From contig JAPFBE010000003.1 in NCBI GenBank assembly GCA_034336665.1, forward strand, positions 66,321,352 through 66,385,351: a DNA stretch of 64,000 bases, given 5' to 3'. Positions 35,923-48,853 of this stretch are shown here, one piece after another. The notes under the pieces were generated by a model, which saw only the letters and a list, made by a program, of their open reading frames with translations, searched no databases and was not told where the DNA came from. Source of the DNA: Luscinia megarhynchos. Taxonomy: Eukaryota > Chordata > Aves > Passeriformes > Turdidae. How positions within the stretch are numbered: position 1 is the stretch's first letter; every line of letters begins with the position of its first letter. The position numbers and the translations under genes were made by a program.

Positions 35923-38648
35923 CTGTGGAAAGAAATTAAGAAAACAATGCTGTTTAACCAGTTCATGCTTAAAAATATCAGTCCCACTTTTGACAAACAA
36001 AATCCAACTAGAAATATTGCTATAAACACAAAAAAGACAAAATAATTTGATTGACTTCAGGAGAAAGCAACAATTTTTATATCCAGTACACTGTCCTATG
36101 ACACAATATAGCTTTCAAGAAGTACACATCAGAAAAAAGCTAAAACTCCTCATTCTGGTAAATATTTGATCTTCACACTAACAAGATGCAACCAAGAATC
36201 TTACTGTATGATGTTTCCACCTCTTGGTAATAATAGATCCTAGCTAGCTTGGGCATTCAGACATCTGAAGTGGACTCTGTGTTCTCTTTACTCTTTTGGA
36301 AAATGCAATTTCCCAAAAAAGCCTAAACACCAGTGCTGTTAATTGTTACACATCATCAGTTGTAACTCGCCAGTAACTGCCAGACAAGCAGCAGATAGAG
36401 AATGAAATTAGAAACAGAAACTGAGCAGAGCAAATACAAAAGTCTTTCTTCTATGCCATTAAGGCCACGTCTTCAAGTAAAAGAATGCAGATAAGCAACA
36501 GTATCTTACTCCTAAATTCTAACTAGGAACACAACCCAGTTACTTAGTTTCTCAGTCCCTTTAAACTGATGCAAATGCAGACTACCATATAATCCACTCT
36601 AAATTATGCAGAGTGTACAGAAGGAAGCTGAACTGAAACCTTTACTTACATAAAAGCAATCAATAGAAAAGATGGTAAAAAAATCTAAATGGCATGTGGG
36701 GACAATCAGGATCTTTGAAAAACTGTACCAGGGCAGTTACAAATGAATGTAACAAAAGAAATTTCTCTGTCATTGTCTTGATATTTTTATTTATTTAGCT
36801 AAAAGTATGATCCACTTCTAGTAGTCATGACTGCTCTGAACTGTGAATTCCAAGTCAGGTATTTTATTCCTACAGACCTCCTACAAAAGAATCTACATAT
36901 ACTTTGAATTTCTTGGAACTACAACACCAGAAATAAAAATCAGCCAGAATCCACAAGAACAGCTAGCAGCATGTTCCATAACAGCCATAATTAAACTTAC
37001 TGGCCTCCAAGTCAAGGTCATTCTACACTGAAGGAGAACTAAAAACTTGAAATATATTCATCTACCCAGCCCCTCCAAAACATGTCAACATGTTTTGTAT
37101 TCTCCAGTTCATATTTCATGAAAACAATCAAAGTTACAGATGTTGCCTTGTCTTCACCTAATCCTCTGCCAAACAAAAAGTTAACACTGGCTTTTATTTT
37201 TTTTTCCAAAGAACGCATACAGCACATTTTATTTTTGTAAATAGGGAAAACATGAAGAGAATGAACATAATCAGATTTCATTCAACAGGCATGACATGCA
37301 ATGTACTTCAACAGATACACAAAAATCAACTCAGTTTCTGTCATCTTCCCTGCACGTACATACACCCAGCAGTGGAACAGTGCCATGTGCTAGAAGCTAG
37401 TGTTAGAAGTAGTAAAGATTGACAATGACAAAGCTGGAAGGAAACAAAACTCATGGAAGTAACTTTTTCTAATATTAAAATTTGATGTCACTTTTATCCC
37501 CGTTATATTTCTTTAATGCAGTGTCATGACAGCAAGGCTAGGACTTCTCAAAAGCACACAGAAATTGTAATGAAGTTCACTCTTCTTGCCATTTGACATA
37601 GATATTCTATTCCACCTTTCAGATGGGATGATACTATATATTATAGCTAAATTTATTTCAACAGCTCATCACCACAGAAGAGACCCTTGCTCGCCTCAAT
37701 CTGAGAATGCATAAAAGCATCAGATGCTTTGATGGACCAATCAAATTTACCAACTCAAAAAACAAGCCTAATTGTTTTTGAAAAGCGTGTGACAAGCATC
37801 AAAGCTAACTCAAGGGGAAGAACAGGAACTAAGGGAACTGGGGAACAAAACTCCATTTTCCAGTGGTGGATAGCTGTCAGATCACATCAAATGCAGTGGA
37901 AACTTGATTAGAACATGATGATGAAGTTCCATTTGGAGCACATTTTGAAAGAATTCAAAGACTGAAACTCATACATTACAGTCAAGTTGAACTGTGCAGC
38001 CAATATGTCCAACAGCCACACAACCAAGCTTTAAAGCTTCAGTGGCATCCAAGGTCTGGATGAAACTGAACATCTGTATTGTGTTTACGTGGCAAGGTTT
38101 TGGTAGTGGGGGAGGCTGAAGGGATGGCCCCTGTAGGGGCTGCTCCCATAGCAAACAGAGCCAGATCCAGACAGCTCCAAAATGGACTCACCCCTTGCCA
38201 AAGTTGAGCCATCAGTGATGCTGGCAGCGCCTCTGTGATAACATATTTAAGAATGGACAAAAAATGCTGCAAAGCAATTACTAGGAAGAAAAGTGAGAAA
38301 AACATGAAACAACCCTGCAGACATCAGGGTTAGTGAAGAATGAAAGCAATCTCCCTGCATTTATCCTAACCCATGAGCTTTTTTGTCTTATTTACTACCC
38401 TGTCCCATTAAGCAAGGAGAGTGAGAGAGCAGCACTGCTAGCACCTAACAGCCAGCCAAGGTTACAGAGAGGGATGTATGTACATAGCAAAAAAATAAAG
38501 AGGACTTCATTCTTCAGAGAATTAATACATCTAGTCTTAAAAAGGTTGTAAGAAATAGAACATAGAGGGTAAAGAATTATAAACCTTCTAATACTGACAG
38601 AAACCAAAATCATTCAAAAGAAACAGCAGAAAACAAAACCTATAATTT

Positions 38649-38664
38649 AAAAAAAAAAAAAAAA
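38649..38664. repeat. Poly(A) run
   Basis: 16 consecutive A in intron 1. Confidence 0.75.
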
Positions 38665-39295
38665 TTCAATGCTAAGCAATCCCCTTGTACTACAGTTATA
38701 ATTTCAACAATTATCTAAATAAAATTTCATTAAATTCTACTGCTAGAAATTTCTGTTCTTCTGGACTGTCAATATAGCTGTGCATACCTAGCTTTATCAA
38801 AATAATCTGTGTTGAACACTTAGTAGAATCTAGGATTTTATTCTGGGGAGAGGGTGTTTTGGTGATTCTAACCAAGTGCAAGTCTCTGTGATTTCACATT
38901 ACAGATCCATCAGCTGTTTCAGTGAACTTCTGTAATGGAAAAAGAGGATAGTAAGAGCTAAGAACAACAGCCTCAAGGCCAGTTGTATCTACAACATGTT
39001 GAAAATGAAAATCCATAAGCCAGTGATGTGATATCCAATGACTGAATTTCAAAAAGCTTTTAAAATTCATTTTTATAGATTCAGTGTACTGGAAAAGAAA
39101 ACAGTCTAAGACTACAAGCCTTTTGAAAGAAGGAATTTCTTTGAAAGCATCTTTGAGATTCAACAGACTCAGCCGATAGTTTCTATTACTTCTTTTTTAA
39201 AAATTGAATTTTAGAAGTTCTCCACCATGTTTTCAAAATTTCAGTATTATTCCATGTACACCACCAGAAGGGAAAGAGCACAGGTCTCACAAGAA

Positions 39296-39682
39296 GAGCA
39301 TGCTAGGGTTGTTTAGCTTGGAGAAGAGGAGACTATGGGGGGAGTCAGGAGAGCAGTTGTTACTGCTCTCAACAACTACCTGAAAAAAGGTGAGGCAAGG
39401 TGGGGATTGGTCTTTTCTCCCAGGTAATGTATGGCAACACAAGAGGAAATGGCCTCAAGTGGCACTAGGGGAGGTTTAGGTTTGACATTAGAATAATTTC
39501 TTCACCGGAAGAATGGTCAGGCATTAAAACAGGCTTCTCAGGGAAGTAGCAGAATCACTATCCCTTGCAGTGTTCAAAGGCACGTGGATATAGCACTTGG
39601 GGACAAGGTTAAGTGGAGAACACAGTGATTCTGGGTTAATAGTTGGACTCAATGATCTTAGAGGTCTTTACCAATTATTAAA
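39296..39682 (+). mobile_element. CR1 LINE fragment, forward
   Basis: Motifs in CR1 order: GGGTTGTTTAGCTTGGAGAAG, CAACACAAGAGGAAATGGCC, TTTGACATTAGAATAATTTC and TTGGACTCAATGATCTTAG. It ends near 39682 without clear terminal octamers. Diverged, old copy. Confidence 0.88.
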
Positions 39683-40248
39683 AAGGAAAAAGTTCACATG
39701 GATGCTTTTTAAGGTAAGAAAACACTTCAGACAATGAAATGCTCTGCACCACGCAGAATCCAAGCACATAAACTAAACTTGAACACATGCGCTGTTTCTG
39801 CTGTTATATGAGGATAAGAGCAGAAATACATATCACAAGAAACTTGACAAATATATAAAAAGCAAATTCCAGTCCTCACAAATAGGAATAAAAAATGTGA
39901 TTCAATCAGGCTTTGTTATTTTTCAGTTACGTTAAACAGTACTGTAAGTAAAGTCTTCAAAAACTATCAAGAAAATAAATCTATTTTAGATAACAGAGCA
40001 TTTAAAATACAAATCCTACTCTTTGTACACAAGAGGATGATACAGTAAGACTTAAGATGTTCTTTCAACACCACTGCAATTGTAATTTCTCAGTGACCTA
40101 AAGTGAGGAACTAAGAGCAAGACTGTAGAACTGTATTTAAAAACCTATGTATAAAATAGCATGACAAATTAAAAACTAAGTTATAAGGAAGGTGGGTGGA
40201 AATCTAATACAGAGAAAGGAAACAAAGATGACAAAACACATACCTCCT

Positions 40249-40280
40249 TTGTACAATGACAATTGTACAATTGTACAATT
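40249..40280. repeat. Short tandem palindromic repeat (ACAATTGT units)
   Basis: Two to three overlapping units of the self-complementary GTACAATTGTAC type. Short and of no known function. Confidence 0.6.
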
Positions 40281-41454
40281 TCCTTTCTACAGGAAAACTG
40301 AAGCATGGGAAAAAAACCCAAAAGTGGAAGCTACATTTATTGGGCATTAGAATAGGATGGATTAAAAAGTCATTCACCTCTTCTGACAAAAATCAAAAGA
40401 TCATATTTATGTAAAATTATGATTATCAGCCAGACCACAAATGGGAACAATCAATTAAACTAAACAGAGTTAATTAGTAATAAGTACCACTGCCAAAAAT
40501 TGGTCAAGCTCAAACTGCAAATGAGTTCTGTACATAATCAGTAGCATCCACTAGCTACTTGCTTCCAGCTAAGCCTACTGGCCATTATATTATTAAAATA
40601 TTCAAATGTTTTTTATGAATAGCTTAACAACACATACACTACTTGCTCAATACTTTAAAAATACAGACTGTGATTATGCAAATAAAACACGAATTGATAG
40701 CTTGCATATTAAGAATCTATGCAAATATACTTCATAGGTCAATAAATATCATTAGAGGATGTTAAGTCAATGATCTAAGTGGAGAACTTAAATCACACTC
40801 CATTTAATTGTATTTTGTTTGGTTGACAGTTTACATTGCCTATGGTGATTTAATTAACTGTGCTAATCATTAAGCAAACTGTGCCTTAACACACATGAAG
40901 CCATCGTGTGTCAACCGTGACTTTCCAGAGATCTATACATGTTTTTAAATCCTCATCCTCCAGATAGTTTTGCAAAAGTCTTACCCAAGTGATGAAGCAA
41001 ACTTTGCAAATCGACCCTATATTCCTTGCAAGTCTGTCTTCCGCCTTACTATCGCTTTCTTTTTAAAATCCAGAATCCAAACATGAGGACTTAGAAGATC
41101 ACCAGGAACACTGATTGATTTAGCAAATCCTACCATCATTATTATTTTTCAGAACTTTCACTGAATATACATAATTGTCTATATAGCTATTCTTGAGATA
41201 ATTTTAAAATCATGTATATAAAATCTAAATAAGTATATACCAAATTTATGTAGGTTAACACATATACATTTAAATCTCTGTTTGCAAGACATTTTTCAAT
41301 GTGCCAGTGAGAATAACACTTTCTTCATGTCCACAAAGGTATTAGAAGCTCAAGTGAATTTAGTAAGTGGTTGGCATGGAAAAAAATTTGAGTGTGTAAA
41401 GAACTAAATACACATTTCCACAGCTCATATCGTTCCAACAAGGAAAGTGTAGCC

Positions 41455-41480
41455 AAAAAAAAAAAAAAAAAAAAAAAAAA
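41455..41480. repeat. Poly(A) run, 26 bases
   Basis: The longest homopolymer in the window. Sequence to its left shows no match to a gene I recognise, so there is no evidence that it is a processed-pseudogene tail. Confidence 0.8.
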
Positions 41481-44400
41481 GACTGGCAAATATTCATAAA
41501 TATTCATCAACATTTTCACCATAACCAAGCAGGATGACCAGTGGCCTCTCACTGTCACAGGCCATTCCATCAACAATACAAAAACAGTTTAGAAGATGCA
41601 AAAACACTTTCCTAAATTGTCTCATGGGATATTGCAAGAAAGCAAAATCTTTTTCATCTCATAAATCACACTACATATTTCATTCCAAAGCTCTATTCCT
41701 TTTTCAAAACAGTTTGTAATTTCTTTTTATTATTTATATACATTTTTTATTTTTGCACCTCCAGTGGGTATCCTTGTGTGAATTAATATAAACCATGACA
41801 AATGCTTGAAGATCATTAACTTTGTTTCAACAAGGATACAAGAAAAAATTTTCAAGATGTAATTTCCACAAAAGATGCAACAAGATACCATTAAGAGATT
41901 ACTCAGCAACTTACAGAAATGGAAAAGGCAGGCATCTCTCTACTTCATCAGTATTAATATATTAAAAAAACACAAATAATATAACAATTCAAGTAATTTA
42001 GAGAAATTCTTTAACATTCTGGTAAATTCTTGCCAGCATATAGCTGATTGACAGCAATTGATCAAGGTACAAAGTGACTTACATGTTAGAGACTTGCATT
42101 ATCCAACTGCACTAAACTAAATCTATTTCCATAATGTACCTACTGCTAGGGAGTTATAACTTAGTTATAAAAAGCCACTCCAAGCTGAAATTTGGCAGTT
42201 AATTTCCTGCTGTTGAATAAAATAAGAAACTTTAGTGTGTTGGACCAAGGGTGCTTATGTAAATCCAGGTCATTTTTCATACAGATTCAGGTATAATGCC
42301 TAGACTAATACTTTCCATTCTCTTTTAGAAATGTATCATGTTGTACTGTTTACTTAACTATCATTAAATCAAGATACTAGTATTATCCATAATACTAATA
42401 AAATGCTAGCTTCCCATTTCTGTAAAGCAGCATAGTAAGGACAGATACAGGAAGAATTTACAGAAGCCACTAATTAAACATCTTCTGCAATGAAGACCCA
42501 AATTATAAGGTAAAAGTAACATTCTCAGTCCAACAAATGACATAAAAAGTACTGGGTTTCACTAGAGAATGCCATTAATGGCAGTCCTTTGACAATCATA
42601 CAGAAGTAATAATACCTGTTTAAATTAGGAAATACATTTTTCAAACCTACACTAGAAAACACAGTAAAGCACATTAAGTTCCTTTATTAACATATTAAGT
42701 AAGCACTTTGTGGAAAATTAAAAGATATGCAGGTGGTACCTGTGCAAGAAGAGAGATCATGACAATGGAGAGAAGATTAGGAGGATTCAGGAAAAGAACA
42801 AAGAAGAAAAGATTAAGACATGATACCAAGATCAGCACATGCAACTTAAACAGAGCTGCAAGCAGTTAGCAAATGATCCCAGGCAGGTCCCCAAACACTG
42901 CTAAGATTTTTTTTTCGAACTTCATTAAAGAAAGCCTCCCAAAGATTTAGCAAGTAGAAAGCATTCTGTACCAACTTATCTCAGCACACAGCTCTCTCCA
43001 GTGGTGTTGCAGACACTTGCAGCTTCCATAAAATGTAACTGACCCAACTTTAAGCATCAGCATTTTTCCAGATGTTATTGCTGTCATTTTTCTTTTAATA
43101 AAACAGCCTCTTTTTTCATGCTGTTTATGAAACGGCATTTTCACTGAAACACACTCTGTCTAAAAAAAAATATCAAAAACTATATAAACTAATTCATCAT
43201 TAAACCATTCAACAACCTAAGGAAAAATAAAACTGACTTATTATTGTGGGTATCTCTGCTTTCACACTTCCACTCAAGACTAAGTAAATGGGACTGTAGG
43301 AATGAAAATGGCTTATTTCTGTGGATGGCTGCAGGAAAAGAAATTACAAAGAGATAAAAACTGGAAAGCGATAGTAAAATAATCTGACAGAGAAAGAAGA
43401 GTGTAGGCTGACTAAATATGATTTTAATAAAATAGACATCTGCAATATATTTGTCATTTAGCCAAGTACTAGGGAAAAAATTCCTTAGGTGGTCACACTA
43501 TGCACCCATACTATACAAAATCTTAAGAAAAGACAAACTATGACCAGTCCTGAGAATACTCAAACAGAAGTGATTTGGTGCTGTACACAACTCCAAAAGG
43601 GGTGTCACAGGCAATGTCTGTGCCAAAGGAACAAAATTAAGCTTTAAGCTTTTGTAGCCTCAACTGTGGTGCTAGAAAAGTTTTTATACTACTAAGTGAG
43701 CTCCAACAACCACTTAGTGAGGTTCTAAGTAGTAATCAGAGCCCTCAAAACAGGACAGTTCTACCACAAAGACCAGGAATTACAAAAATAAAGACAGAAC
43801 TGAAGCCAAAATGAGATATCCACTGCAAATAAGCTAAAAAAACAAAAAAGTACTGCTGTATAGTAATGACTGTAAAGAAAGAATTCATTACTGAAGTATC
43901 CTATATAGTCAGCTGGACACCCATATTCAAAGAAATGACCAGTAAAACTTTCCAGTGACAACTGGTAACAGGTATCTTTAATGAGAAGTTACTTTGTCTA
44001 CACTTACGAAATTCACATTTTTAAATCAAAGCAACTACATGGGCACCATTCAAGAATTCATCCAAGAATCACTGTGGAGTGTAAAGCTTTTTAAAGGTAT
44101 TTAAAAATTAAGGTGCAGTACCCTTCAATTTAAAAAATTTAAATGAACTTTAAAAATTAAGGTATATTGCAAGCAAAAGCAAAGCAGCACTCCCGTTAAT
44201 AATTCAGAACAAAAGTAATAATCCTACCACTAGAGCTGCACTAGTTTGATATCAATAATATTTTAATAGTTTAAGAAAAAATCTGCATGCTGAAGTCAGA
44301 ATCTCAAACACAAGGATAAACGTAACTTCTAGCTTTATCATATTACCCTGGGACAATTTATGTTTGGTTCATCTGTGATAAAGCAATTAGCACTTTCCTT

Positions 44401-44699
44401 GAACCAAATATCGTTTATTATGGAAGCATTAAATTGGAAATCATAGACAGATGGATGCAGAAATAGATGAGATTGTCATTCAGTAAAACACTAAAAGCTT
44501 AGAGAAACAGAAATATTTGCAAATATAAAAGACTGCATATAAACATCTAAACAAGAATATATGCTCTAACTCTGAAAAAAACATCAAAGGTAAGGGGAAA
44601 ACAACAGGGATCTCAAGAGAGGTATAATGCCTAGATTCAAGTACAGTCTCATAGTGATTCTTCTACTCAGCATTAATTCCAGGACAAGGTACTTCAAGA

Positions 44700-44848
44700 A
44701 CCTCCTCTCCTCACTGAAGGTACTCAAGTACTATCTAGACACAATCCTGTGCAATGTGGTCTAGGGCAAACCTGCTTATTTGGAAAGATGTTGGACCAGG
44801 TAACCCACTGTGGTCCCTTCCAACCTGACCTAGGTCTGTGATTCTGTG
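44700..44848 (+). mobile_element. CR1 LINE 3' end, forward
   Basis: Short 3'-terminal piece: GACACAATCCTGTGCAATG, GTTGGACCAGG, GTGGTCCCTTCCAACCTGAC and the terminal CTGTGATTCTGTG. Confidence 0.88.
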
Positions 44849-46867
44849 GAACAAACCAACCAACCCACACCCACAAACCCAGAACTTCAATAGCTAACAC
44901 TCGTTTTAAGGCACTTGCAAGAACTTGCTTGGAATACGATGTGCAGCCACCAGCACCTATCATTCAGATAATATCAACTGGGAGAAGGGTCCATGAAGTC
45001 TCATGAGGACAGCATGTGCACAGAGGTGACGAGACTGCCAGGAGGGTAAGTAGAAAAGAGGAAGAAAGCACCATAAATCACACAAATACCAGGAGATCCC
45101 ACCCAAAAACAAATGAATCACATAAAACAAAAGGTCAAAGATAAATAGCTCAATGAAGAAAAACTGATCATGAGAGGCAGATTCTAGTTTTAAATTAAAA
45201 TTTAAGAATTACTTTTTTGTCAATATCTGAAACAAAATATCCAAATAGAATACAGTACAACTTGATCAAAATGCAGAGACTGGTCCCTTGCTCTCATATG
45301 GTACATTCAAAAAGCAGACCATGAATTCCACAAAACCTTTGTTTTCCAGAATCACCAGAAACACAGGAAGTTCTTACATTGGTACTCTAAAAGAAGAACT
45401 GACAACCAGCCTAGGTATCAAAACCTCCACAACTTTACTGGTTTATGGTCATAATATTGACACAGCCATCTTTTACCAGGGAAGTTACTTTAAGATTTAG
45501 TAAGGCAGAAATTATTTGTTTCCTTCCTCCAACTGCTAGAAAAGAATGGGGGTAAAGAGGCAGGAATTATTATTTTCCTTTACATTAATCATTTTCAAAA
45601 CAGAGTAACAAAAAGCAGGCATAGAAACCTCAGATACTTTGCATTACATAATTTCAAATGATTAACAGCTGCAGTTAGAACGACATGGAAGCCATGAGGA
45701 AAATAAGAAGAATGCAACAGGAAGCAGAAGACAACTACAACACCCAGACATCAGGCACAAATCAAGTTGAGCCTCTGTGTTGACCCTTGGGAGGAAACAA
45801 CACTTGGTATTATTTTAGTGTACCATTTATTTGGCTAAAAGTGCCTTATTGAGTCTTACCATGAAACTCTGTTGGTTTTTTGTTTTGGGGGTATTTGGTA
45901 AGAATTAAAATTAAATAAATGTCCACCCAAGGGAAAAAACCACTCAATACTAAGAATAGTAAAAAACCAAAATAAAATAAGGAACTAAAAGATTTAAAAA
46001 AAACCAGAGTCGTATACTACCACAGAAGCAAAATGACATAATGTAAAATTTCACAATGGTCAAGCAACATAAAGTTGCTTCTGTAACAAGTCAGAATTTA
46101 TATACCTAAACAAGATGCACTTCCATTCCTAACTTTACATATAATGTTTAAAAATACAAAATTATAGGCTTTAGATACTACTGCAAACTATCTGATACAG
46201 AATGACTAAAGATCAAACAAAGAATGCTAGTGGGATAGATTGAACTGTAAGACCTAAAAGAAAGCATGGGTATTCAACTGCAAAGTCAGATGTTGTTCTA
46301 CACAACAGTGCATCCACTCCTGGTCAATAGGAATTACCAAACAGACGTTTATATTATAACTGCATATAGCCATCTTAGTACCAAAACCACATTCAGCTGG
46401 GTGTTTTACAAATACAAGTTGTCTATGCAGATGGCTTCTATCAGTTCAGCTTTTCTTCTCAGCTGAAACATTTTATTTTGCTTTTTGCAAAACTGTGACA
46501 GAAAGGCAGACTGAAAAAAATAACTGTGCCCCCAAAGACAGAGAAAGAACCCTTACTGATCACAAAGCACAAATTAGATGAAGATATACTACAACCAGCT
46601 GAACTAAGTGCATTATAAGACCACAAAGACCAGCAGCAGTTCCCAATCTAGTCATCTACTGTCATACATGGATCTATCAGTAAAACTACCTGAAAAAAAA
46701 AAAAGCTGAAGATTCTTTTAATATTTAAGTCTTAACTTACCTTTGACACCTACCTCAACACTCAACCAATATGTAAGTTCTCTGCCAATAATATATTGTC
46801 TCCTGTAACTTTTTCTATTACAGTTACTCATCCCTTACAATTATTTAGCCCTATGGGGTTGAATTTT

Positions 46868-47155
46868 CACAGGATGATTAATGTTGGAAGGGAGCTCTGG
46901 AAGTTACCTGGTTGAATCTCCCTGCTGAAGAAAGGCCACCTAAAGCCAGATTGCCAAGGAGTGCATTCAGATGGCTTTTGAAGCTCTCCCAGCATAGTGG
47001 CCTTGCAAAAGCCCAGAGCAACATGGGCTGGCTCTTGACCAGCATCATGATGAAAACATTCAGATCAAACCTCTTGTGTTCCAGTTTGTGCACATTGCCT
47101 CTGGATCTATTACTGGGCACCACTGAGTTGAGTCTGTTGCTTCTTCGTATCTCAC
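46868..47155 (-). mobile_element. CR1 LINE fragment, reverse
   Basis: The plus strand carries ACAGGATGATTAATGTTGG (reverse tail) and then CTCTTGTGTTCCAGTTTGTG, CATTGCCTCTGGATC and GGGCACCACTGAGTTGAGTC, all complementary to CR1. It faces the forward copy that starts about 180 bases to the right. Confidence 0.88.
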
Positions 47156-47333
47156 TTTCAAAAATTTGCATACATTAGTATATCTTAATCCTGGTTTTTG
47201 TATAAACAGGAGCATATGTACAGCTATGTGAACTTTCTTGATAGTAAATATCCAAATTCTGGTTTGTTTTCTGTTTTGAAGTTCATGTTTAATATTTAGT
47301 TATCCTTCAGTTGCAGCTCATCACGCACATTAG

Positions 47334-47583
47334 GACACAAGGAGATGGAATGAAGCTGCATCAGAGGAAGTTCAGGTTGGACTTTAGGAAAAAGTTCTTC
47401 ACTGATAGGTGATCAGTCACCCCAGGGAAGTGGCCATGACACCAAACCTTTCAGAGTTCAAGAAATATCTGGACAACACTCTTAATTATATGACTTCGGT
47501 TTTAGGTAGTCCTGTGTGGAGCAGGTAGTTGGACTAAATGACCCCTATGAGTTCCTTCCAGCTTGAGAATTTCTACGGCTCTG
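47334..47583 (+). mobile_element. CR1 LINE 3' fragment, forward
   Basis: Motifs GGAAGTTCAGGTTGGACTTT, AGGAAAAAGTTCTTCACTG, GTTGGACTAAATGACCCC and GTTCCTTCCAGCTTGAGAAT, ending with a degenerate TTTCTACGGCTCTGTG tail. Confidence 0.9.
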
Positions 47584-48016
47584 TGCCACATTTGCTGCAC
47601 AACGACAAACTCATGGGTGCATCAGCATGTGGGCTATCCTTCCATCAGGCTCAGATCTGTGCTGATGTGCAGTAAGGACACAGACCTCATTTTACTAGTC
47701 TGGATCATTCCCTTACTGCCCTGTAACCCACTCCCCAAGAAGACCTCTCATTTTACCCAGGAGAGCATTAACAAAAATCAAAAACAATGATGAAAAATTG
47801 TATACATTTCCCACTGGATTGCATTCCATAAATAGAAATCACTAGGACACAAGAAAGACCTAAAGGAAACTAATGCTTATTCATTTTAAAAGGACGAAGT
47901 TTTCAAGTGAAAGGAGGAAGTTTAAAATTATTAATAAATACGGCTTCTTGCACTATGACTGTAAGCATACAATCATGATACAACAGTTCAGAGAGTTTCT
48001 ACCTACTGCTTAATGT

Positions 48017-48052
48017 ACAAGAACTGTTCATGCCCACACAAGAACTGTTCAT
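48017..48052. repeat. 15-bp direct repeat, 21-bp period
   Basis: ACAAGAACTGTTCAT occurs exactly at 48017-48031 and again at 48038-48052. Confidence 0.75.
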
Positions 48053-48527
48053 TGCTCTGTCTTTGTTCCCCTGAGGTTAGAAGGTTAGCATAGCCAAACC
48101 AGACTAACAAACACATGTGGTGAATCCTGCTGACAGCTGAATCCATCACTAATCCACCTGTCTGCTTACAGCCAGATGTTGCTAATTCTTTAGCACAAAA
48201 AGCTGGATTTGCTCACATCTCAGCCAGATTCTGAGCTCAAGAACAGTTTGTCTTAATTAAGACAAAAAGCTCAGCTTACCATAGAAATAGCTGAGGTCTG
48301 GACACACTTCTACTAACTCCACTGAAGAGACCAACAAGCCCTATCAAAGGGACTAGAAAGTTTAGGGGTCACATGAAAGGGATTCAACCAAGAAGCAAAG
48401 TTAACAAGAGAGAGAAGAAAAAGGAAGAAAAAATAGACACAAAAACATGCAAAAAAATACAAACAAACCCCAACACTATACACTACAGCTGACATACCAA
48501 TCAGCCTAGTGGTTCCTAAAATGCACA

Positions 48528-48853
48528 ATGTACATAAGTATCTGAAGGGAGAGCATCAAGAGGATGGAGCCAGGCTCTTCATCACGGTGCCAAGCAATAG
48601 GACAAGAAGCAATGGGCAGAAATTGATGCACAAAGTTACACCTGAACACAAGGAAGAACTCCTTTTCCACAGGGATGACTGAGCACTGAAACAGGCTGCC
48701 TAGAGAAGTTGTAAAGTCTCCTTCCCCAGAGACATTCAAAAGCCATCAGGACATAGTCCCAAGTAATGTACTCTCAGGGACGCTGTTGGAGCCGGGGGCT
48801 GGACTAGATGACCCCCAGTGGTCCCTTCCAACTTTATCTATTGTGATCCTGTA
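48528..48853 (+). mobile_element. CR1 LINE 3' fragment, forward
   Basis: Clear CR1 order: GAGGATGGAGCCAGGCTCTT, GGACAAGAAGCAATGGGCAG, GGCTGCCTAGAGAAGTTGT, GCTGGACTAGATGACCCCC, GTGGTCCCTTCCAACTTTAT and a TTGTGATCCTGT tail. One of the better preserved copies. Confidence 0.92.

Noticed and set aside
41455..41480. A26 run as the tail of a processed pseudogene
   Set aside because: The upstream sequence resembles no gene and shows no target-site duplication; a simple homopolymer is enough.
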